64,000 bases of DNA from Arthrobacter sp. CDRTa11 (lineage in GTDB: Bacteria; Actinomycetota; Actinomycetes; Actinomycetales; Micrococcaceae), in the NCBI RefSeq assembly GCF_026427775.1, contig NZ_CP044532.1:992001-1056000 (forward strand), written 5' to 3'. The notes under the pieces are model-generated. The model worked only from the letters and a program-made list of their open reading frames with translations. It made no database searches and was not told the DNA's origin. Every line of letters begins with the position of its first letter. Positions within the stretch are counted from its first letter, which is position 1. A program made the position numbers and the translations under genes. Shown piece by piece: positions 25,586 to 33,290 of this stretch.

Positions 25586-26319
25586 CCCAGGTTCTCCCAG
25601 ATTTTGTCGGTTTGTTCCTGATCGTGCTCCTGGCGGCGAAGCGTCCTGCCCAGCGCCTGCAGCCTTTCCCCGGCGAGCGTCGTCAGCTCTCCATCCGTCA
25701 GGGTGTCCAGGGCCGCCTGCCGGGCCCCTGGCGGCCACCCTGCCTCCGCCTCGGTGACAAGACCGGTGGCCACGAGGCCGCCAACAGGGCCAACGCCGGC
25801 GGCCAGGGACGTGGCGAGGGCCAGCTCAGGGGAAAGCCTGTTCGCGGTCAGCTGTGCCGAATAGTTCTGGGGCGCGATGCCTGTGGCAACCGAGACGCGG
25901 TGCCGCAGTTCGCCGTCGTCGATGGCTTCCACCCAGTTCTTGACGGAGGTGGCATGCGGCGCCGGGCTGAGGGCCGGCCTTTCGGTGGAGGGCTGCGCCG
26001 CCGGTTCCACCGACTCCCGGGCGAGGAGCGCCCTGAGGAGATCGGGAGTCGAGACCTGGCTGACAAGTTCGGACCTGGTGGGCTGATGCTGGGGTGCGGC
26101 CAGTTCTTGGAACGCCTCGAAGCTGGCCAACGCCGTCACCGGATTGATGTTGAAGGCCCGGCTAATACTCACCACGGTGGTTTCCGCGACCTTGCCACGG
26201 ACCAGTTGCTGGGCCAGGGTTGTCCGTTTGATCCCGGAAATCCGGCAGACGTCAGCCGTGCTGGTGTCCGGCGCGATGCCTTGCAGCCAGCGCTGGAACG
26301 CCTTGGCGGGAAGGGGCAT
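25582..26319 (-). CDS. Helix-turn-helix regulatory protein coupled to the membrane protein
   Basis: A 245-residue soluble protein. An N-terminal HTH-like stretch (residues 15-60, TADVCRISGIKRTTLAQQLVRGKVAETTVVSISRAFNI in two blocks) resembles the XRE/lambda-repressor fold. A Pro/Ala/Glu-rich linker follows, and a second similar helical region at about 125-175 (WVEAIDDGELRHRVSVATGIAPQNYSAQL). The C-terminal part GWPPGARQAALDTLTDGELTTLAGERLQALG resembles an Ala-rich helical tail. The gene is divergent from the ABC-F gene and overlaps the membrane-protein gene by 4 bases. It may control the coupled gene; no DNA target is evident. Confidence 0.75.
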   Translation of the reverse strand: MPLPAKAFQRWLQGIAPDTSTADVCRISGIKRTTLAQQLVRGKVAETTVVSISRAFNINPVTALASFEAFQELAAPQHQPTRSELVSQVSTPDLLRALLARESVEPAAQPSTERPALSPAPHATSVKNWVEAIDDGELRHRVSVATGIAPQNYSAQLTANRLSPELALATSLAAGVGPVGGLVATGLVTEAEAGWPPGARQAALDTLTDGELTTLAGERLQALGRTLRRQEHDQEQTDKIWENLG

Positions 26320-26378
26320 TGAGTGCTCTCTGCAGAACGGATGTCTGCCCTCATTTTAGCGTGCCGGGTTGCCTGGGA

Positions 26379-26408
26379 TTTTACGCCCGGCCGTGCTTCG
26401 ACTATGCT
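26379..26408 (+). promoter_or_regulatory. Candidate promoter of the ABC-F operon
   Basis: TTTTAC (26379-26384), 18 bases, then TATGCT (26403-26408). Transcription would start near 26415, just before the left arm of the attenuator hairpin. The ATG at 26411 is only two bases after the -10, so if this promoter is used the small leader frame would not be transcribed complete. Confidence 0.45.
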
Positions 26409-26410
26409 TG

Positions 26411-26488
26411 ATGGTCGAGCCCGTTGGTCCGTACACCCCCCAAGTCCGGACCGGCGGGTTCTTTCATGCGCCGAGGACGGACCAATGA
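26411..26488 (+). CDS. Candidate 25-residue leader peptide ahead of ABC-F gene
   Basis: The open frame begins MVEPVGPYTPQ and ends FFHAPRTDQ, with its TGA overlapping the ABC-F ATG (ATGA). It spans both arms of the attenuator hairpin, so a ribosome moving or stalled on it would change the RNA fold. There is no clear Shine-Dalgarno, and the best promoter would start transcription just inside it. Existence is a hypothesis from layout only. Confidence 0.35.
   Translation: MVEPVGPYTPQVRTGGFFHAPRTDQ
26420..26467 (+). terminator. Intrinsic attenuator in the ABC-F leader
   Basis: CCCGTTGGTCCG (26420-26431) pairs along its whole length with CGGACCGGCGGG (26447-26458), 12 bp including two G-U pairs, around a 15-base loop. 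It is followed by TTCTTTCAT. This is a Rho-independent terminator shape placed 27 bases before the ABC-F start, where it can only serve as an attenuator. Leaders of antibiotic-resistance ABC-F genes are often controlled this way. Confidence 0.65.
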
Positions 26489-28122
26489 CTGCAACCCTTG
26501 TTGCCAAAGAACTTTCCGGTGGTCACGACCACCGCACACTCTTCTCAAAGCTCTCCCTGACAGTGGCTCCCGGTGATGTGGTGGGGGTGGTTGGTGCCAA
26601 CGGCGCCGGGAAGTCCACACTGCTCCGCCTGCTGGCCGGTGTTGACCAACCGCAGGACGGAACCGTCAGCCTCGCCCCCGCGGACGCCTTCGTGGGCTGG
26701 CTTCCGCAGGAGCATGAACGCGTGGCCGGGGAAACGGTGGCGGGCTATATTGCACGCCGGACCGGCTGCGCCCAGGCCACCGCTGAGATGGAGTCCACCG
26801 CGGAGGCCCTGGGATCTGGTGCTCCCGGCGCGGACGACGCCTATTCGCTTGCTTTTGACCGCTGGATGGCCTCTGGCGCAGCGGACTTGGATGAGCGGCT
26901 TCCGGCCGTGCTTGCGGACTTGGGACTGGAAACCGGCCCGGATGCCCCCATGACCGGGCTCTCCGGCGGCCAGGCAGCCCGGGTGGCGCTGGCGGCCCTG
27001 CTGCTGAGCCGCTTCGACATAGTGCTGCTGGATGAGCCAACCAACGATCTTGACCTGGCTGGACTGGCCAAACTCGAGGCTTTCGTGCAGGGGCTCCGCG
27101 GCGGGGTGGTCCTGGTGTCCCATGACCGGGAATTCCTGGCCCGCTGCGTCACCACCATTGTTGAACTGGACCTGGCCCAGAACTCGGTGGCTGTGTACGA
27201 CGGCGGCTACGAGGCCTTCCTGGAGGAACGGGCTGTGGCCCGCCGCCATGCGAGGGAACGGTTCGAGGAGTTTGCCTCCACCAAGGCGGACCTGGTCTCC
27301 CGCGCGCGGACCCAGCGTGAATGGAGCTCCCAGGGAGTTCGAAACGCGATGAAGAAGAGCCCGGACAACGACAAGATCAGGCGCGCGGCCAGCACTGAAT
27401 CCTCCGAGAAGCAGGCGCAGAAAGTCCGGCAGATGGAATCCCGGATTGCCCGGCTGGACGTGGTGGAAGAGCCCCGGAAGGAATGGCAGCTGCAGTTCAC
27501 CATCGGGCAGGCAGCACGGTCCAGTGCCGTGGTGGCCACACTGCGGGATGCTGTTGTGCACCAGGGAAGCTTCACCCTGGGCCCGGTCAACCTCCAGCTC
27601 AACGCCGGGGAGCGGATCGGCATCACCGGCCCCAACGGCGCAGGCAAGTCCACCCTCCTGCGGCTGCTGCTGGGCGTGCAGGCGCCGGACTCCGGGAACG
27701 CGGCCCTGGGTGCATCGGTGGCCATCGGCGAAATCGATCAGGCGCGCGGGCTCCTGGCGGGCCACCTCAACCTGGCGGACGCCGTCGAGGCCGTGCTCAC
27801 GGACCAGACCCCGGCGGAAGTCAGGACGCTGCTGGCGAAATTCGGGCTGAAAGCCGACCACACGGCACGCTCTGTGGATTCGCTCTCGCCGGGTGAACGG
27901 ACCCGCGCAGCACTGGCCCTGCTCCAGGCCCGCGGGGTGAACCTGTTGGTCCTCGATGAGCCCACCAACCACCTCGATCTGCCAGCCATTGAGCAACTGG
28001 AAGAGGCGCTGGGAAGTTATGAGGGCGCTTTGCTGTTAGTTACCCATGACCGCAGGCTGCTGGAGAACGTCCAGCTGGACGTGCGGTGGAATGTGGAAAA
28101 CGGGACGGTAACTGAACTATGA
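26485..28122 (+). CDS. ABC-F family ATPase (ribosome protection type)
   Basis: A 545-residue protein with two ATPase domains and no membrane segment. Walker A is GANGAGKST (about residue 37) and GPNGAGKST (about 383); the signatures are GLSGGQAARVALAALLLS and SLSPGERTRAALALLQA; Walker B is LLDEPTNDLDL and VLDEPTNHLDL. The linker between domains (about 240-350, Arg/Lys-rich) fits the P-site tRNA interaction motif of ABC-F proteins, which act on the ribosome and often displace antibiotics. ATG 26485 is preferred, as GAGGACGG lies upstream and MTATLVAKELSGG begins domain one. It is followed after 22 bases by an ABC exporter. Confidence 0.92.
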   Translation: MTATLVAKELSGGHDHRTLFSKLSLTVAPGDVVGVVGANGAGKSTLLRLLAGVDQPQDGTVSLAPADAFVGWLPQEHERVAGETVAGYIARRTGCAQATAEMESTAEALGSGAPGADDAYSLAFDRWMASGAADLDERLPAVLADLGLETGPDAPMTGLSGGQAARVALAALLLSRFDIVLLDEPTNDLDLAGLAKLEAFVQGLRGGVVLVSHDREFLARCVTTIVELDLAQNSVAVYDGGYEAFLEERAVARRHARERFEEFASTKADLVSRARTQREWSSQGVRNAMKKSPDNDKIRRAASTESSEKQAQKVRQMESRIARLDVVEEPRKEWQLQFTIGQAARSSAVVATLRDAVVHQGSFTLGPVNLQLNAGERIGITGPNGAGKSTLLRLLLGVQAPDSGNAALGASVAIGEIDQARGLLAGHLNLADAVEAVLTDQTPAEVRTLLAKFGLKADHTARSVDSLSPGERTRAALALLQARGVNLLVLDEPTNHLDLPAIEQLEEALGSYEGALLLVTHDRRLLENVQLDVRWNVENGTVTEL

Positions 28123-28144
28123 CAGACACCAAGGAGCACCGCCG

Positions 28145-30058
28145 ATGAGCATGGAAGGGGTGGCCTGGAACTCCCTGTACAAGATCACCAGGGCCAAGAG
28201 CGGCTCCAAGCCGTTCTCCAAAGCCACCCTGAAGCGGGTCCTGGGCTTCGCGCGCCCGCACCGCGGGAAACTCATTGCCTTCGTGGCGCTGTCCATCGTG
28301 ATGGCGTTCCTCGCAGTGGCCACTCCGGTCCTGGCCGGCCAGGTGGTGGATGCCATTGTCGCCAAAGCAGGGGCCGACGAAGTGGTCCGGCTGGCAGTGC
28401 TGATCGCCGTTGTTGCCGTTGCCGAAGCCGGACTGGGACTGGTGAGCCGCTGGCTGTCCTCCACCATCGGCGAAGGCGTGATCGTGGACCTTCGCACCCG
28501 GGTCTTTGACCACGTGCAGAAGATGCCGATCGCCTTCTTCACCCGCACGCGCACCGGCGCCCTGGTCAGCCGCCTGAACAATGACGTGATCGGTGCTCAA
28601 TCGGCCTTCGCCGGCACGCTGTCCGGCGTGGTCAGCAACGTGGTGGCGCTGGTCCTGACATTGATGGTGATGCTCGGTACGTCCTGGCAGGTGACCGTCC
28701 TGGCGATGATCCTCCTGCCGGTCTTCCTCATCCCCGCCCGCCGCATGGGCTCCAAACTGGCGGACCTCCGGCGCGAGGCCGCAGAGCACAACGCCGCCAT
28801 GGGCACCCAAATGACCGAACGGTTCTCTGCCCCCGGTGCCACGCTGGTCAAGCTCTTTGGCCGGCCGGACGAGGAATCACGGGAATTCGCGGTGCGCGCC
28901 GGCCGGGTCCGCGACATCGGCATCCGCACGGCCATGCTGCAGTTCACCTTCGTCACCGCGCTGACCCTGGTTTCGGCGCTGGCGCTGGCCCTGGTGTACG
29001 GACTGGGCGGCTGGCTCGCCATCATCGGGCAACTCGCAGCGGGCGACGTCGTGGTGCTGGCCCTGCTGCTCACGCGCCTTTATGCCCCGCTCACCGCGCT
29101 CTCTAACGCGCGGGTGGAAATCATGAGCGCCCTGGTCAGTTTTGAGCGCGTCTTTGAAATCCTGGACCTCAAGCCCCTGATCCAGCAAAAGCCCGACGCC
29201 GTGGCCGTGCCGCCGGGGCCTGTCTCCGTCGAGTTCGACGACGTCCGGTTCGCCTATCCCTCCGCTGACAAGGTGTCCCTTGCCTCGCTGGAGGAAGTGG
29301 CCACGCTGGACACCCGCGGCGGCGAGGAAGTGCTGCACGGCATCAGCTTCCGGGTGGAGCCCGGCCAGACCGTGGCGCTGGTTGGCTCTTCCGGCGCGGG
29401 CAAATCCACTATCGCGCAGCTGCTGTCCAGGCTTTACGACGTCGACTCCGGCGCCGTGCGCCTGGCCGGCACCGTGCCGGGAGCCGGCCTGGACGTCCGC
29501 GACGTGACCTTTGATTCCCTGCGCGACACCTTGGGCATGGTGACCCAGGACGGCCACCTGTTCCACGAAACGATCGCCTCCAACCTGCGCCTGGCACGGC
29601 CGGAAGCCACCGAGGAGGACATGTGGGACGTCATCCGGCAGGCGCGGCTGGAAACCATGATCCGTTCCCTGCCCGACGGCCTGGAGACAGTGGTGGGGGA
29701 GCGTGGCTACCGGCTCTCCGGAGGCGAACGTCAACGCCTCACCATCGCCCGGCTGCTGATCGCCCAGCCCAGGGTAGTGATCCTGGATGAGGCAACGGCC
29801 GCACTGGATTCCACCAACGAAGCCGCCGTGCAGGCTGCGCTGGGCGCAGCGCTTGAGGGGCGCACCGCCGTCGTAATTGCCCACCGGCTGTCCACCGTCC
29901 GGGCTGCGGACGTCATCCTGGTGGTGGAGGACGGGCGGATCGTGGAACGGGGCACGCACAACGAGCTCCTGTTCGCGGACGGCCGGTATGCCGAGCTGTA
30001 CCGGACGCAGTTTGCCGAGGCCACGGCCGTGGCGGAGGAAGCCGTTCCCGAGTTGTAG
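28145..30058 (+). CDS. ABC exporter, fused membrane and ATPase domains
   Basis: A 637-residue half-transporter. The type I exporter membrane domain (about 30-330) has six predicted helices, and the nucleotide-binding domain follows (about 350-620). Walker A is GSSGAGKST, Q-loop MVTQDGHLFHETI, signature RLSGGERQRLTIARLL, Walker B VVILDEATAALDS and H-loop VIAHRLSTVRAAD. It likely works as a homodimer that exports drugs or lipids. AAGGAG lies 8 bases before ATG 28145. It shares an operon with the ABC-F ATPase and so probably falls under the same attenuator, which suggests a combined resistance module. Confidence 0.92.
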   Translation: MSMEGVAWNSLYKITRAKSGSKPFSKATLKRVLGFARPHRGKLIAFVALSIVMAFLAVATPVLAGQVVDAIVAKAGADEVVRLAVLIAVVAVAEAGLGLVSRWLSSTIGEGVIVDLRTRVFDHVQKMPIAFFTRTRTGALVSRLNNDVIGAQSAFAGTLSGVVSNVVALVLTLMVMLGTSWQVTVLAMILLPVFLIPARRMGSKLADLRREAAEHNAAMGTQMTERFSAPGATLVKLFGRPDEESREFAVRAGRVRDIGIRTAMLQFTFVTALTLVSALALALVYGLGGWLAIIGQLAAGDVVVLALLLTRLYAPLTALSNARVEIMSALVSFERVFEILDLKPLIQQKPDAVAVPPGPVSVEFDDVRFAYPSADKVSLASLEEVATLDTRGGEEVLHGISFRVEPGQTVALVGSSGAGKSTIAQLLSRLYDVDSGAVRLAGTVPGAGLDVRDVTFDSLRDTLGMVTQDGHLFHETIASNLRLARPEATEEDMWDVIRQARLETMIRSLPDGLETVVGERGYRLSGGERQRLTIARLLIAQPRVVILDEATAALDSTNEAAVQAALGAALEGRTAVVIAHRLSTVRAADVILVVEDGRIVERGTHNELLFADGRYAELYRTQFAEATAVAEEAVPEL

Positions 30059-30088
30059 GGCAGGCGCTGGCCCCCGGTTCATGGAAGC

Positions 30089-30133
30089 GTGAGATCCCGG
30101 CGCTTAGCCGCGGCTAAAGCGGCGGGATCTCAC
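30089..30133. terminator. Bidirectional terminator between ABC exporter and NUDIX gene
   Basis: GTGAGATCCCG and CGGGATCTCAC form a perfect 11-bp outer stem around an inner GC-rich hairpin (GCTTTAGCC-type arms). It lies between convergent genes, within about 30 bases of one stop and 5 of the other. Confidence 0.8.
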
Positions 30134-30137
30134 CCCC

Positions 30138-30542
30138 TCAGAGTCCGGAAGCGGCGAGCTCCGGGAGAATGTGGTCCGTGAGCAGGGGAGCGAGGTCCGC
30201 CGGCAGTTCAGCGGCCAGGTCCAGCCAGCGGATCTCCGCGATCTCGGCCGACGGATGTGCCGTCCAGGTTCCCGGGGCTTTGAACACGGTGGCTTCGATA
30301 TCGGTGCCGGCTTCATTGGCGGCATCGGCAATCCAGATGCCCATCAGCTCCAATTCACGCGGATCCAGGTCAATGCCCACCTCCTCGGCGAGCTCCCGGG
30401 CTGCCGCCTGCACCGCGGTTTCCCCAGGTTCGGGCTTTCCACCAGGATGCATAAACATTCCGGTGCCGCGTTTGCGGACGGTCAGCAGGCGCCCGGCGTC
30501 ATCGAACACACACACGGCGGAGACAACGATTCTGGGCTTCAC
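30138..30542 (-). CDS. NUDIX hydrolase
   Basis: A 134-residue MutT-like hydrolase. The NUDIX box is complete: GGKPEPGETAVQAAARELAEEVGI (given in its key positions GKPEPGET and RELAEEVG), with the catalytic Glu residues. It likely cleaves a nucleoside diphosphate linked to another group; the substrate cannot be told. GTG at 30542 overlaps the stop of the DUF6314 gene by 4 bases, supporting this short start over the 190-residue reading. It has no added domain. Confidence 0.9.
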   Translation of the reverse strand: MKPRIVVSAVCVFDDAGRLLTVRKRGTGMFMHPGGKPEPGETAVQAAARELAEEVGIDLDPRELELMGIWIADAANEAGTDIEATVFKAPGTWTAHPSAEIAEIRWLDLAAELPADLAPLLTDHILPELAASGL

Positions 30543-31051
30543 GCTTCCGAGCCTATCGGTGCCCGGGCGCTGGGTATCCCGGCCAGCCGTTGGAGGGTGG
30601 AGGCCAGCAGCAGGTCCTTGTTGGGGCCTTTGACGTCCCAGGTGTAGCTGAACCTGTCCGTACCCTCCATGGCGTAGGCCACACGGTACGTGTCCGGATC
30701 GCACCAATGCTGGTCCAGGTTGGCTTCCGGGCTGAAACTCATCCGGTGGAAGGGACGGCCATCGGCGAAGAGGACGTCCAGCGCGTCTGGCCCGGCGGCG
30801 GGTTTCAGGAGGTATTCGCGCGTGGCCGGTCCGGTGAAGGAGGGCCAGCGCATGGTGCCTTCCTCATGGAAGGCCAGGCCGCCGTCGTCCGTCACGGAGA
30901 AGCGGACGACGCCGGAAAAGGTTCCGCGGGTGCCTGTGGCGCGGTCCAGCAACTGCCGCTCCACGGTCCAGCGGCCGGCTGTTAACGGAGCGGACCCGGT
31001 ACTGCCCAGCAGGTAGGCGCGAAGGTCGAATTCCTTCTCGGAAACGTTCAA
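30539..31051 (-). CDS. DUF6314 family protein
   Basis: A 170-residue protein with the DUF6314 layout: AGRWTVERQLLDR, GTFSGVVRFSVTDDGGLAFHEEGTMRW, the middle FADGRPFHRMSF, and the C-terminal DTYRVAYAMEGTDRFSYTWDVKGPNKDLLL. It is predicted to be a lipocalin-like beta barrel; no enzyme activity is known to me. It is translationally coupled to the NUDIX gene, and its start is only 3 bases from the 3' end of the tRNA. Confidence 0.85.
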   Translation of the reverse strand: MNVSEKEFDLRAYLLGSTGSAPLTAGRWTVERQLLDRATGTRGTFSGVVRFSVTDDGGLAFHEEGTMRWPSFTGPATREYLLKPAAGPDALDVLFADGRPFHRMSFSPEANLDQHWCDPDTYRVAYAMEGTDRFSYTWDVKGPNKDLLLASTLQRLAGIPSARAPIGSEA

Positions 31052-31052
31052 G

Positions 31053-31125
31053 TGCCCTCGATTGGAATCGAACCAACGACACCGGCTTTAGGAGAGCCGT
31101 GCTCTATCCACTGAGCTACGAGGGC
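31053..31125 (-). tRNA. tRNA-Arg (anticodon CCT)
   Basis: A 73-base cloverleaf. The acceptor stem is GCCCTCG/CGAGGGC with discriminator A, the D-arm GCTC...GAGC, the anticodon stem CGGCT/AGCCG around loop CTCCTAA (anticodon CCT), and the T-arm GTTGG...CCAAT with TTCGATT. It reads AGG codons. CCA is not encoded. There is no integrase or att duplication nearby. Confidence 0.96.
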
Positions 31126-31208
31126 GTATGTCCGCTGTCCCGGCAGGGCCGGTCCGTCCGGACACGGTTACAAGCATACAAGGTGGGAGGCCGTACTACG
31201 CTCTTGGC

Positions 31209-31979
31209 ATGAGTTCAGCCCCGATGTCCGCTCCAGCCGTGGCCTACATTCCCGACACAGCTTCCACCAGGCAGTACATCGGGGCCTGGTCCGTCCTGAG
31301 CGTCCTGCAGTATTTTGCCGCGGAAGCCGCAGTGATCGGCGGCTGGGCCGGACCGCAGCCCTACGACCGGCGGACGGGCTACATCAGCGACCTGGGGGCG
31401 GTCCACTGCGGCGTCTTCGACGGCCGGAACGTCTGTTCCCCGTTGAACTGGCTTATGAACGCCTCGTTTGTTGTCCAGGGCCTGGGAATGCTGCTCGGGG
31501 CGCTGCTTCTTAGTTCGGGACTTCTCTGCATCGCGGCGAGGGCCGGTGCCCGTGTCCAGCCCGGGCGCAGGAAGCCATGGCTGGCGGCCATCTGGGTTCG
31601 GATATTCATCGGAACCGCCGGCGCGGGCACTGTCATCGTGGGTCTGGTTCCCGAGGATGTGGGTTCGGGCTGGCACTTTGCCGGGGCGATTATGTACTTC
31701 ATCGCCGGGGCCTTGGGACTGCTGGTACTGGGGGTCCTCTGGCTGGACCAGTCGCCGCTGGGATGGTTCATCCTGGTGTGCGGCGTGGTGTCTGCCGCTG
31801 CGTTGGCCACGGGCGGGCTGACAGGGATGGACGTTCCAGAGCCCGGCACGCTGGAACGCCTAATGGGCTATCCGGTCACGCTCGGCGTGGCAACTGCCGG
31901 CCTGGTGATAGCTCAGCGTGTCCACCGGCACCGGAAGGTTCGGAAAGCCATTCGCACTCAGGCGGTTGCACCGCACTGA
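31209..31979 (+). CDS. DUF998 family membrane protein
   Basis: A 256-residue protein with six hydrophobic helices (about residues 25-48, 80-105, 125-147, 155-176, 185-205, 220-240). DUF998 features are the N-terminal YISDLGAVHCGVF (the D-L-G motif) and NWLMNASFVVQGLGMLLG. The function is unknown. ATG 31209 is preferred: the earlier ATG at 31128 abuts the tRNA end and adds a non-hydrophobic tail. No strong Shine-Dalgarno is visible, so it may be leaderless. Confidence 0.85.
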   Translation: MSSAPMSAPAVAYIPDTASTRQYIGAWSVLSVLQYFAAEAAVIGGWAGPQPYDRRTGYISDLGAVHCGVFDGRNVCSPLNWLMNASFVVQGLGMLLGALLLSSGLLCIAARAGARVQPGRRKPWLAAIWVRIFIGTAGAGTVIVGLVPEDVGSGWHFAGAIMYFIAGALGLLVLGVLWLDQSPLGWFILVCGVVSAAALATGGLTGMDVPEPGTLERLMGYPVTLGVATAGLVIAQRVHRHRKVRKAIRTQAVAPH

Positions 31980-31997
31980 GGCATGGCGGTTTCCTGC

Positions 31998-32447
31998 TCA
32001 GGGACACCTACCCTCCTGGATGCCGCATTCAAGGTAGTAGCCGTAACCATCCAGCGTTTCCGGGCCTGTGTAGCCGATGTCGTCCGGTTTCATGACCTGC
32101 TTCCCTTTCGCGATCTCCTGCCCGTCCAGGGGCGACACCGTTAGCCTCAAGTGTGTGCTGGAGTCATCACCTCTGGCCAGCACGATTGCCTGCATCGCAT
32201 CCTTAACAAGAGCCTTCAGTGTTTCCGGGTCTGCGGTGTCCGCGTAAATGTCTACGCTTCCAGTTTTTCCCGATATGGGAATGGTCTTGTGGCTAACCTC
32301 CACCTGCTCCACGTGGTCGAGGGATTCAACGGCCGCCCGGTACTTGGCGACGATTCTTACATCGTCCTTCTCAGCTGCCTCCATGCAACCACCAAGACTC
32401 AACGCCAAGGCTGCCAAGAACAGGACGGTCAGTGCTTTGCGGATCAT
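31998..32447 (-). CDS. Small lipoprotein
   Basis: A 149-residue protein with a clear type II signal: basic start, hydrophobic LTVLFLAALALSL and lipobox LGGC (Cys21). The mature domain is mixed alpha/beta (VRIVAKYRAAVESLDHVEQVEV...SVDIYADTADPETLKALVKDAMQAI) and resembles a single small ferredoxin-like domain. I do not recognise a named family. It ends 19 bases beyond the convergent DUF998 stop. Confidence 0.75.
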   Translation of the reverse strand: MIRKALTVLFLAALALSLGGCMEAAEKDDVRIVAKYRAAVESLDHVEQVEVSHKTIPISGKTGSVDIYADTADPETLKALVKDAMQAIVLARGDDSSTHLRLTVSPLDGQEIAKGKQVMKPDDIGYTGPETLDGYGYYLECGIQEGRCP

Positions 32448-32631
32448 GGGTTACTGCTCTCGTCAGGGTTGGACTCACATAGATGGCCTGCTTTACTCAT
32501 CTGCAACGGCACTAACGCTAATGAACCCGCGATCCTGCGGCGATGGGCAGAACAACCCCTGGTCATGACCCATACAGGGTCGGCTGCGGAGTCGAACTAT
32601 GTTGCTGGTCTCAGTTCTCTGGACTGCAGTT

Positions 32632-33258
32632 TCAGTTGCCTGGTTTGCCGCGGCGGCGCAAAAAGACTGCCGCCGCACCGGCTAGGAGGCTGAGGACCAG
32701 CAGGACCCACCCCGCGACGGTGAGCGCGGACGCCAGAGCGACCTGCCCGGCGTCGGGCGCTTCAGAAGCCAGCACGGAATCAACTGCCACGTTTCCCCAG
32801 AGCCTGGCCACCACAAACAGCAGCGGGGCCGCCCACAGGAGCCAGCGGAGTCCCTTGCGTGCAACGTTGGTGCCGATCAGCAGCAGCCAGGTAAAGCCGA
32901 AGATCAACGGGAAAAGGGTGCCGGCCGTCTTGTGGATGTAGTTCAGCTGGCCGCGGGCGTCGTCGTCCATGGCACCACGCAGCTGTTCGATGTAGCCGGC
33001 GTCGAAGCCGCCCAGCAGGGAGTCAGGCATGGCCAGGCCGCCCGAGAGCTGCGTCAGCTGGATCAGAGTCAGCAGGTGGACGTACCAGAACAGGAAGAGG
33101 CTGGCCACCACTCCCGCAACGACGATGAGGTTGCTGTTGCTTTGGGCCTTCTGCGGCGAGCGGGCGGTGGTGGGGTTGATCACCGGCGGAAGGTGGTGCT
33201 GCGGAACAGCAGCCTTGGTGCCGTGCTTTTTGATCCGCTGCGCGGGGGTTTTGGCCAT
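32632..33258 (-). CDS. Four-helix integral membrane protein, unknown function
   Basis: A 208-residue protein with a basic N-terminal tail (AQRIKKHGTKAA). The hydrophobic segments are at about 43-65, 118-135, 141-160 and 178-198, ending in RRRGKPGN. The loop between the first and second segments (about residues 70-115) is acidic. ATG 33258 follows the usual pattern; the longer reading starts in the divergent gene region. I do not recognise a family. It is divergent from the inositol-phosphatase-like gene, 32 bases away. Confidence 0.7.
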   Translation of the reverse strand: MAKTPAQRIKKHGTKAAVPQHHLPPVINPTTARSPQKAQSNSNLIVVAGVVASLFLFWYVHLLTLIQLTQLSGGLAMPDSLLGGFDAGYIEQLRGAMDDDARGQLNYIHKTAGTLFPLIFGFTWLLLIGTNVARKGLRWLLWAAPLLFVVARLWGNVAVDSVLASEAPDAGQVALASALTVAGWVLLVLSLLAGAAAVFLRRRGKPGN

Positions 33259-33290
33259 GGCACCATTATCCCGCCCCATAAACTGAAGCC

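Noticed and set aside
31053..31125. Integration site of a mobile element at tRNA-Arg
   Set aside because: No integrase, no repeated 3' tRNA end and no change in gene type on either side.
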